Part shown: piece after piece, positions 27,800 through 35,252 of the stretch
Numbering within the stretch: the first letter of the stretch is position 1
Layout: each line of letters begins with the position of its first letter
DNA from: Holophagae bacterium
GTDB lineage: Bacteria > Acidobacteriota > Thermoanaerobaculia > Thermoanaerobaculales > Sulfomarinibacteraceae
Length of the DNA stretch: 35,252 nucleotides
Assembly (NCBI GenBank): GCA_003105185.1
Contig: PQAJ01000245.1
Location: 1 to 35,252 of the forward strand
Direction: 5' to 3'
Translations under genes and position numbers: made by a program
Notes under the pieces: model-generated
What the model was told of the DNA's origin: nothing
The model's database searches: none
What the model saw: only the letters and a program-made list of their open reading frames with translations

Positions 27800-29074
27800 T
27801 CACAGCACTACTCGCTCCTCGATCACCCTCGACCACTCGGCCGCCGGATCGTCGCTCCCCAGGTTGGCCGCGGCCGTGCGGCGCGACTGGATGCCCGCCT
27901 CCACCAGCGAACGCTCCTCGGCCACCTGCCGCGAACGGTCGACCGGGAGGATCGGGCCCCAGTGCATCACGGGGCGCACCGCCCCGGTCTCGAGCCCCGT
28001 GAACTGCGCGAGCAGCCGCAGCACCAGTTCGGCCCGCCGCTCATAGACCGCCGTGCGGATGCGCTGTTTGCGCGCCACCTTGCGCGCAATCGGGTCGAGC
28101 TCGGTGTTCAGCGCGACGCCGCTGAGCCCCTGCGGGTTGTGCCCGAACGCCGTCCGGGGAGACTCGCCGAGGTCGTGCAGCGTGCGGTAGACCAGGTCGA
28201 TGTACTCGCGGTGGAGGGCCACGCCCCCGCCCTGCAGGAGGTCGAGCAGGTACGCCTTCGCGCTCTCTGGCACCTCCCACACCGCGCCCGGTTCGACCGC
28301 GATGTCCTGCGAGCCGTGCACTCCTTCGAGGACCGCGATGGGGTTGCCCGAGAGCTCCAGGATCTGGCTGAGCTGGCTGTAGGCGCGGTTCAGTTCGCGG
28401 CTCGATTCGATGAGCGCCGGGATGTCGCTCGCACCCCACGGCTGCTTCGGTTCGCGCACGTTCGGGAAGAGGACGAAGGGGATATGGCCGTAGGGGTTGG
28501 GCTGCCGTTCGGCCAGCTCGTTTCCGCGCCAGAGCTCGAAGGCGGCCGCGGTCCAGTACTCGGTCACCAGGTCCTCGGGGCGTTCGGAAGCGCCCGGGTC
28601 CGGCGGCAGGCGGTACTGCGAGGCGAGCGCGGTCAGCCGCGTGGGGTCATCCGGCTGGCGCCACGCAAAGATGCCCTGCACGTCCGGGGCCGTCACCCGC
28701 ACCTCCGCGGCCCCGGCATCCCACGACACGCGGTAGCAGGCATCGCCGAGGACCGCGCAATCGAGCTCGGTCTCGTAGTCGAGCTGGGCGAGGGCGTTGG
28801 CCTGCTCCACCGCGCGAAAGGCCCGTTCCGCCCGGCGCGCGCGCTCCGCGCCCTGTTCGCCACCTTCGAGCTGGAGCGATGAGCCGGTCAGCAGGTAGCT
28901 GGTGACCTTGTCGACGAGCGCCTTCGCGTAGTTGAAGGTGAGGCGCCGTTCGCCACGGCGCGCCCGCCCGGGCCACTGGCTCCCCTGGTAGAAGGCGAGG
29001 TTGTCGCGGTAACGCTGGCGGCGGTCTTCATCGAGCCGCTGGAGGAGGACGGGCAGGGGCGTGTCGTTCGGCAC
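27800..29074 (-). CDS. Phage portal protein (SPP1 gp6-like)
   Basis: RYRDNLAFYQGSQWPGRARRGERRLTFNYAKALVDKVTSYLLTGSSLQLEG...PEDLVTEYWTAAAFELW...NPYGHIPFVLFPNVREPKQPWGASDIPALIESSRELNRAYSQLSQ...SGVALNTELDPIARKVARKQ; GTG start at 29074 proposed. Confidence 0.85.
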   Translation of the reverse strand: MPNDTPLPVLLQRLDEDRRQRYRDNLAFYQGSQWPGRARRGERRLTFNYAKALVDKVTSYLLTGSSLQLEGGEQGAERARRAERAFRAVEQANALAQLDYETELDCAVLGDACYRVSWDAGAAEVRVTAPDVQGIFAWRQPDDPTRLTALASQYRLPPDPGASERPEDLVTEYWTAAAFELWRGNELAERQPNPYGHIPFVLFPNVREPKQPWGASDIPALIESSRELNRAYSQLSQILELSGNPIAVLEGVHGSQDIAVEPGAVWEVPESAKAYLLDLLQGGGVALHREYIDLVYRTLHDLGESPRTAFGHNPQGLSGVALNTELDPIARKVARKQRIRTAVYERRAELVLRLLAQFTGLETGAVRPVMHWGPILPVDRSRQVAEERSLVEAGIQSRRTAAANLGSDDPAAEWSRVIEERVVL

Positions 29075-29341
29075 GGGCTGGCTCCGGTTGAAGAAGTGCC
29101 GCCACCGTGCGCGGCGTGGCCTGCTGCTCCAAGGGCCGGATGTCTCGCCAGCCGGGGTGCAATCGCGAATCGTGAATCGGAAATGGTGGTGGGGCGTGGC
29201 CGGGTGGCCGGGGCGGCCGGGCGGGGACTCCTCCCTTCTTACCTCCTCGCTCCTCCCCACTCTTCCCGGTTTCTTTCTCCTTTCCTTCCGCCAAACCGGG
29301 GGCAAACGTACACTCGGGCTACATTCGCCCCCGGAGCTCTT

Positions 29342-30097
29342 ATGCCACGCCGGCTCGTGCTGGCCCTCTGCGCCTGTACTCTCGCTCTCCCGGCCTTCGC
29401 AGCATGCGGCGGCGACGGGGGCGCTTCCGACACCGCTGCCGGTACTACGGCGGCGAGCAACACGCCGAACGGCGCCAACCCCGGCGCCTCGCCCGCGCTC
29501 GATGGGCCCGCCAGCAAATACTCGGTCGCCATCGATGACCTCGGCGTCAACTGGATCACCGACATCCCGTTTACGTTCGTGCTGGACATCGAGAACTACG
29601 CCCCGACACGGACGTTCCCCTCGGCCGATGAAGGCCGCACATTGCTGAACGAGTGGGGCTACCAGAGCGGCTACGAAACCGGCTACTCGCCCGAGGGCCG
29701 CGACACCGCCGTCCTCAACGGCGCCTTCTACGTCCGCGTCGAATCGCACCTTTTCGAGACCGAGAAGGGCGCCATGGCGGCCATGGCCTACTTCGAATCC
29801 ATCATCAAGTCCACCGGCGCCAGCCCAATCAGCGCCGCCGCCGTCGGCAACGAATCAGCCGCCTACACCGCCACCTTCGGCACGATCGGCAAGTCCAAAG
29901 TGAACGCGGTCTACCATCACGTCATCTTCCGCCGCGGCAACCTGGTAACCGTGGTGCTCACGAAGGGCGCGGAGGGCTTTATGAAGGTCGAACCGGCCCG
30001 CGAGCTCGCCCTGATCGCGGATGCGAAGGCCCTGGGCCAGAAGCCGGCCATCGAACCAACCCCCACCAGCAACTACACGCCGGCGGCCGGCAACTAA
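29342..30097 (+). CDS. Secreted protein/putative lipoprotein with uncharacterised ectodomain
   Basis: Signal peptide MPRRLVLALCACTLALPAFAACGG; C-terminal region paralogous to the ectodomain at about 30840-31420. Confidence 0.8.
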   Translation: MPRRLVLALCACTLALPAFAACGGDGGASDTAAGTTAASNTPNGANPGASPALDGPASKYSVAIDDLGVNWITDIPFTFVLDIENYAPTRTFPSADEGRTLLNEWGYQSGYETGYSPEGRDTAVLNGAFYVRVESHLFETEKGAMAAMAYFESIIKSTGASPISAAAVGNESAAYTATFGTIGKSKVNAVYHHVIFRRGNLVTVVLTKGAEGFMKVEPARELALIADAKALGQKPAIEPTPTSNYTPAAGN

Positions 30098-30108
30098 CCG
30101 GAGGCGCG

Positions 30109-30249
30109 ATGCGCAAGAACCAGCCCCATCAGGTGTCCGTGAGACAACGACACCGGCGGTGGGCCAGCGAGATTGGGAGGTCCTCGATGAACCGATTTGA
30201 ATCGCTCCAACAAGGGCTTCCCTGCGCTACCGAGGCAGAGTCCGACTGA
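30109..30249 (+). pseudogene. Short ORF MRKNQPHQVSVRQRHRR...TEAESD*, possible relict 5' end of the downstream membrane-protein gene
   Basis: GGAGG-N5-ATG; KNQP start in frame with and repeated at 30658-30669; stops just before the J-domain ORF. Confidence 0.35.
30115..30127 (+). repeat. 13-bp direct repeat AAGAACCAGCCCC, left copy
   Basis: Exact match to 30658-30670, distance 543 nt (181 codons). Confidence 0.9.
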
Positions 30250-30258
30250 GAGGAACCT

Positions 30259-31440
30259 GTGGACCAAGACCCGTATGAGCTGTTGCAGGTCTCACCGAAC
30301 GCGAGTCTGGGAGTCATCGAGGCTGCCTATCGGCGTCTCGCCAAGACTTACCACCCCGACAACGTGGCAACGGGGGACTCGGATCGATTCAAGTCTATCC
30401 AGGCAGCCTACGAGTTGCTGCGTGACCCCGCCGCCCGAGCTCAGTTCGACCTCGGGCGCGGCCCACGCCAGAAGACTCCGCCGCGAGCCGAAGCGTCAGG
30501 GTCGTCTTCGACCAGCGCGGGCGGGCAGGGAGACCGCGGCGGGGAACAAAAACGACAAGGTGACGAAACCGCCCGGAAGACTTCCGGTGCGACTGGGGAT
30601 CATTCGACACGGGAGGCTAGGCCTTCGCCCCGGCGAGTGGAGCGCGCTGCACTCGCTAAGAACCAGCCCCTCCTGATCCTTGGCGCCGGCCTGGTGTTGC
30701 TCGCCATGGCCGTCGTCGTCATTTTTCTCCTCAGCGGGAACAATGACGGCGACCCGGACGTTAGTAAGACCGTGAACGGCAACAAAGGCCCCGCGAGCAC
30801 GGGCGGCACCCTCGGCGGCCCCGAGCCCATCGCCCAGCTGCCCGCCTCGAAGTACATCCCCCTCATCACCGAAGTCCCCGGTGAAAACGAGGTCAACGTC
30901 TCCGACACGTTCACCATGAACATCACGACCTTCACCAGCTCCTACTGGTTCATCAACGACCAGGAAGGGCAGGACCGCGCCCGCGAGTGGAAGATCGTCG
31001 ACGGCTACCAGGTCTACTACCAGCCGGTCGGGCTTTCCGCCCAGGTCCTCCAGGGCGACTTCTTCACGACCATCGAGACGTACCTCTTCGCCGACGTGGA
31101 GGGCGCAAAGGGCGCCTATACCCACCTCGCGAAGAAGATTGGTTCGCTGGCGGGCACGGAGGTCGAGAAGCCCCGGGGCCTCGCCAACGAATCGTCCGCG
31201 TACAGCCTGGTACAGGGCACGGTTGGGGTCTCGGATGTTGCGGCGGTCTACCACCGCTTCATCTTCCGCAGGGGCAACGCGGTCGTCAGCGTCCAGACGT
31301 ACGGCGGCGAGCCGTTCATGACCATCGACGAGGCGCGCGAGCTTGCGGTTATGATTGACGACAAACTCCTCGGCCAGCGCCCGGCCACGGAGCCCACGCC
31401 CATCCCGACCCCGGCAATCATCGGGGTAGATGCAGATTGA
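30259..31440 (+). CDS. J-domain (DnaJ-like)-TM-ectodomain protein
   Basis: DPYELLQVSPNASLGVIEAAYRRLAKTYHPDN...FKSIQAAYELLRDPAARAQFD (HPD motif); TM LLILGAGLVLLAMAVVVIFLL; C-terminal domain paralogous to the upstream lipoprotein. Confidence 0.9.
   Translation: MDQDPYELLQVSPNASLGVIEAAYRRLAKTYHPDNVATGDSDRFKSIQAAYELLRDPAARAQFDLGRGPRQKTPPRAEASGSSSTSAGGQGDRGGEQKRQGDETARKTSGATGDHSTREARPSPRRVERAALAKNQPLLILGAGLVLLAMAVVVIFLLSGNNDGDPDVSKTVNGNKGPASTGGTLGGPEPIAQLPASKYIPLITEVPGENEVNVSDTFTMNITTFTSSYWFINDQEGQDRAREWKIVDGYQVYYQPVGLSAQVLQGDFFTTIETYLFADVEGAKGAYTHLAKKIGSLAGTEVEKPRGLANESSAYSLVQGTVGVSDVAAVYHRFIFRRGNAVVSVQTYGGEPFMTIDEARELAVMIDDKLLGQRPATEPTPIPTPAIIGVDAD
30658..30670 (+). repeat. 13-bp direct repeat AAGAACCAGCCCC, right copy
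   Basis: Exact match to 30115-30127. Confidence 0.9.
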
Positions 31441-31465
31441 GCGGATAGAACCGCGGGGAGGTTGT

Positions 31466-33673
31466 GTGCGCGCGCGATGGCTGGGCATCCTTGCCCTCGT
31501 TCTGGCCGCGACCACAGGAGCGGCAACCAATCACCTGGACGGCGCGGACGTCAGTGCGGCTGCCCCCGAGGCGTACGTCGACGTGCAGTTCGATACCGGC
31601 GTCTCGGCCCAGCAGCTGCGCGCCGACGGGCTGCCACCCACCCTCGAAGAGCAGGGCTTCCGCCGCCTGGCGGTGCCCCCCGGTAGGACTGCCGATGACT
31701 ACCTGGCCGAGCTGCGCGCCCGCCCGGACGTCATCTCCGCGGTGGAGGACGCGCCGGTGTACGCCGCCGGCCTCCCGAATGACCCGTATTACGGCCCGAA
31801 CCAGGCGCAGTACCTGGCGCTGACGGGCGCCCCCGGCGCCTGGGACATCCACACCGGCTCGAACCAGGTCATCGTCGCGGTCATCGATAGCGGCCTGGAT
31901 GTCACCCACCCGGAGTTCGCCGGCCGCCTCTGGGAAAACCAGATAGACAACAAGAGCGATGGCGTCGACCGCGACGGCAACAAGTGCACGAACGACCGCT
32001 ACGGCTGCCGCTACGTCTCGCTGACGACCGCGAACGCCGCCCTCTGCGGCTACACCAGCTCGCTGCCTACCGGCCAGGTCCTGGACGACATGGGTTCATC
32101 GCCCACCAACATCGGCAGCCACGGCACGCTCGTGGCCGGCATCATCGGCGCCGCCGGGAACAACGGCCAGGGCATCGCCGGAGTCGCCTGGAACGTCCGC
32201 CTGATGACGGTGAAGGTGCTCGATTGCCAGGGCGAAGGCCGCATGCCCGACGTCGCCGACGGCATCGAATACGCAGTCCGCAACGGCGCCCGCATCATCA
32301 ACGTGAGCGTCGCCTCGAAGCCGGGCGACCAGGAGGCCGATAGCCCGCGGCTGCGGGCCGCGCTCCAGCTCGCGCAGGACCAGGGCGTCATCGTGGTGGC
32401 CGCGGCGGGCAACCACCCCCTCGGCTCCGCGCAGGTCGGCACGGCCTATCCCGCCGCCTACACGGAGTTCGCCAACCTCATCGCCGTCGGCGCCTCGAAC
32501 AACCTGAACGACAACATCTGGGCCGCCTATTCGAACTACGGCCCGGCGATCGACTTCGCCGCTCCGGGGAACAAGCTGGTGAGCACCACCCGCACCGATA
32601 TCGGCCTGGCCAACCCCTATGCCGAGATCGGAGACGCCCGCGACGGTTACGACGGCGGCACCAGCTACTCCACGCCTTTGGTCTCCGGGATGTTCGCGCT
32701 CATGATGTCGCGCAACTCGAACCTGTCCGCCGCCGACTACATCAAGGCGGCGCGTGATGCGGCCACCCCGGCCGAGCCCGCGCCCCACGGCCAGAACTGG
32801 GCTGGCTCGGGCATCATCAACATGGCCGCTTCCGTCGCTCGGATTCCCATGTCCATCAGCGGCGCGCCGCTCAAGGACTGGAAGGACGTGCCGGGGGGCA
32901 CCGCGGTCCAGGCTATCGTCGACGGCGCCGAGTGCGGGAGCACGGTTGCCCAGGCATTCGGCCGCGCGAGCACCTACTCGATCAAGGTGAAGAGCGCGGC
33001 GGAGGCGCCCGGCTGCGGCCTTCCCGGCCGGACGGTCCAGCTCTACGTCGCCGGGTCGCCCGCGAAGCCCACCTTCACCTGGGGCGGGGCCAACCAGGAC
33101 CTTTCCTTGCTGGGCAAGGATGTCAGCTCCGTCTCGCCCGGCCCCGGCGCCCTGGTTGTCCAGCAGCTGAACGGCCAGTGGTCGAACATCGTCCACCTGG
33201 AGCCGACCGGGAACCTCCCCGGCGCCGCCCCCGGGCTGCCCACGCCGTGGAACGTCATCTATCGCTGGGACCCGCTCAAGATGTTCCTCGATAAGCCGGG
33301 GGGCTACCGGCGCTTCGCGCGCCTGGCGCCCGCCTATGCGAGCGACTACCTCCAGATCCAGCAGTACGACACCTACTGGGTTGACGCGCCAGCATCGAAC
33401 ATGTCGAGCCTGAACCCGAACCCGCCTCCGGGCCGGACGGTCGCCCTCGAGCCGGGCTGGAACAACTTCACCTACACCGGCACGGCACGGGCAGTTTCCG
33501 AAGCCCTTGCCGGCGTCAAGTACACCCAGGTGCTGCAGTTCGATAACCCGACGAATACCTGGCTGTCGCACCTGCCGGGCCAGCCGCGCTACCTGAACGA
33601 TTTCAACGGGCTCTTCCAGCTCAAGTCCTACTGGGTGTTCGTCACCGAGCCGGCCACGCTCGTGATGAATTAG
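31466..33673 (+). CDS. S8 family subtilisin-like serine protease, secreted
   Basis: Catalytic Asp AVIDSGLDVTHPEF, His GSHGTLVAGIIGA, Ser GGTSYSTPLVSGMFALM; GTG start at 31466 preceded by GGGGAGG (ORF open from ATG 31430). Confidence 0.92.
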   Translation: MRARWLGILALVLAATTGAATNHLDGADVSAAAPEAYVDVQFDTGVSAQQLRADGLPPTLEEQGFRRLAVPPGRTADDYLAELRARPDVISAVEDAPVYAAGLPNDPYYGPNQAQYLALTGAPGAWDIHTGSNQVIVAVIDSGLDVTHPEFAGRLWENQIDNKSDGVDRDGNKCTNDRYGCRYVSLTTANAALCGYTSSLPTGQVLDDMGSSPTNIGSHGTLVAGIIGAAGNNGQGIAGVAWNVRLMTVKVLDCQGEGRMPDVADGIEYAVRNGARIINVSVASKPGDQEADSPRLRAALQLAQDQGVIVVAAAGNHPLGSAQVGTAYPAAYTEFANLIAVGASNNLNDNIWAAYSNYGPAIDFAAPGNKLVSTTRTDIGLANPYAEIGDARDGYDGGTSYSTPLVSGMFALMMSRNSNLSAADYIKAARDAATPAEPAPHGQNWAGSGIINMAASVARIPMSISGAPLKDWKDVPGGTAVQAIVDGAECGSTVAQAFGRASTYSIKVKSAAEAPGCGLPGRTVQLYVAGSPAKPTFTWGGANQDLSLLGKDVSSVSPGPGALVVQQLNGQWSNIVHLEPTGNLPGAAPGLPTPWNVIYRWDPLKMFLDKPGGYRRFARLAPAYASDYLQIQQYDTYWVDAPASNMSSLNPNPPPGRTVALEPGWNNFTYTGTARAVSEALAGVKYTQVLQFDNPTNTWLSHLPGQPRYLNDFNGLFQLKSYWVFVTEPATLVMN

Positions 33674-33764
33674 CGCTGGAATCGCGCCGATACCGTCCGT
33701 TCCCTACCGCCAACCGCGTCGCTCCAAATACCCTCACCGTTCACCTTGCCAGGGGTTCACGGAG

Positions 33765-35252
33765 ATGGACAGTTCGAATTGGGATGTCGTCGTCGTCGGT
33801 TCAGGGCTGGGCGGGCTCACCGCGGCAGCCTACCTTGCCGCGCTCGGCCGCCGCGTCGCGGTGCTCGAACAACACTACGTAGCGGGCGGCAACGCCCACG
33901 TTTTCCGGCGCATGAAGAAGTTCGAGTTCGATGTCGGCGTCCACTACGTCGGTGACTGCGGCCCCAACGGCGGCGTGACCCAGGCCTTCCGAGGGCTGGG
34001 GCTCGATACGAAGATCGAGTGGGTGGAGCTGGACCCCGACGGGTTCGACACCCTCATCTTCCCCGGCCTTACCTTCAAGGTGCCCGCGAGCTGGGACCTG
34101 TACCGCGAACGCCTGGTCGCCGCCTTCCCCGACGACGAGTCCGCCATCCACAGCTGCATCGACATCCTCCAGGCAGTCAACCAGCAGCAGGGCAAAATCA
34201 AGCTCCCCGTCGACCAGGCCGACCTCCCCCGGCTCATGCAGGAGGCGCCCGCCTTTCTCCAGTGGGGCATGCGGACGCTCGGCGACCTGTTCGAGGCCTG
34301 CGGTGTGGGCCAAAAGGCTCGCGCCGTCATCGCCGCCGAGTGCGGCGACTACGCCACGCCGCCTTCGCGCACGCCCGTCGGCCTCCACGCCGGCTTGCTC
34401 AACGGCTACTTCAAGGGCGCCTACTACCCGCGCGGAGGCGGGCAGGTACTGCCCGCGCACCTGGTGGACGTAGTCCGCTCGAACGGCGGCGACGTGCGCA
34501 CCCGCGCCCGCGTCGAGCGCATCCTCGTGCAGGACGGCCGTACCTGCGGCGTGCGGCTCGATACCGGCGAGGAGTTCCACGCTCCGGTGGTCATTTCCAA
34601 CGCCGACCTAAAACGCACCATGCTCGACATGGTCGGCGAGGAGCACATCTCGCCGGCCACCGCCGCGCGGGTCCGCGACTACCGCATGGCCCTGCCCTTC
34701 TTCGTCGTCTACCTGGGGCTCGATATCGACCTGCGCGAAACCATGCCCCGCACCAACTACTGGTACTACGACTCGTTCGACCTCGAAGGCATGTACGCCG
34801 ACGCCACCGAGGGGCGGGTGCCAGAGGACTTCTTCTGCTTCATCTCGGCCGGGTCGGTGAAGGACCCGGAGACAGGCACGATCGCACCGAAGGGGTGCAC
34901 GAGCCTGGAGATCATGACCATCGTGCCAGCGGACCACCGCCTCTGGAGCGTGGAGGAAGGGCCGGTGGCGGGGGAGCGCTACCACCGCAATCCCGGATAC
35001 CGCAGCTTCAAGGACCAGCTGGCCGACCGCCTCATCGAAGGGGCCGAGCGCGTCATCCCCGGCCTGCGCGAGCACATCGTCTGGCGCGAAGCCGCCACCC
35101 CCATCACGCAGGAGCGCTACACCTTCGCCAGCGGCGGCACCTCCTACGGCATCGAGCTCGCCGTCGACCAGTTCGGTCCGGCCCGGCCCTCGCCGAAGAC
35201 GGAGATCGAGGGCCTCTATCTGGCGGGAGCCAGTACGGTCTTCGGCCACGGC
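33765..35252 (+). CDS. Phytoene desaturase/carotenoid isomerase-like FAD-dependent oxidoreductase, truncated by the window end
   Basis: MDSSNWDVVVVGSGLGGLTAAAYLAALGRRVAVLEQHYVAGGNAHVFRR dinucleotide-binding motif; ends LAGASTVFGHG with no stop in the window. Confidence 0.9.
   Translation, partial: MDSSNWDVVVVGSGLGGLTAAAYLAALGRRVAVLEQHYVAGGNAHVFRRMKKFEFDVGVHYVGDCGPNGGVTQAFRGLGLDTKIEWVELDPDGFDTLIFPGLTFKVPASWDLYRERLVAAFPDDESAIHSCIDILQAVNQQQGKIKLPVDQADLPRLMQEAPAFLQWGMRTLGDLFEACGVGQKARAVIAAECGDYATPPSRTPVGLHAGLLNGYFKGAYYPRGGGQVLPAHLVDVVRSNGGDVRTRARVERILVQDGRTCGVRLDTGEEFHAPVVISNADLKRTMLDMVGEEHISPATAARVRDYRMALPFFVVYLGLDIDLRETMPRTNYWYYDSFDLEGMYADATEGRVPEDFFCFISAGSVKDPETGTIAPKGCTSLEIMTIVPADHRLWSVEEGPVAGERYHRNPGYRSFKDQLADRLIEGAERVIPGLREHIVWREAATPITQERYTFASGGTSYGIELAVDQFGPARPSPKTEIEGLYLAGASTVFGHG

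Noticed and set aside
32096-33571. 491-aa ORF antisense to the subtilase
   Set aside because: Shadow ORF; catalytic triad lies on the + strand

Overview
High-GC bacterial chromosomal window with about 27 supported protein-coding genes. I saw no rRNA, tRNA or CRISPR array. Affiliation with Chloroflexota is only an inference from protein style. Left part: SulP permease, Rieske/FAD oxidoreductase, polytopic heme-copper-oxidase-like protein, PEP-mutase-family enzyme, small monooxygenase-like protein, MFS transporter, degenerate GGDEF protein, GltD-like oxidoreductase, carboxymuconolactone decarboxylase-like protein, tandem Usp. Middle: a 1649-aa zinc-ribbon membrane protein with about 8 internal ~105-aa modules, ClpS, a zinc-finger/TM/LysM protein, RadC, thiolase, a VapBC-like pair and an SDR. 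Right part: two convergent beta-strand-repeat/DUF11-like surface proteins, an isolated phage portal gene, a lipoprotein / J-domain-TM-ectodomain / S8 protease cluster, and a truncated phytoene-desaturase-like gene. Best leads: (1) the lipoprotein / J-domain / subtilase cluster with a shared uncharacterised ectodomain, where the J-domain segment is bracketed by an in-frame 13-bp direct repeat and looks inserted; (2) the modular giant membrane protein; (3) a REP-like palindromic repeat in three copies; (4) a three-hairpin intergenic region at 8763-8884; (5) a duplicated C-terminal gene fragment at about 6750-6946 followed by a 16-bp palindrome.
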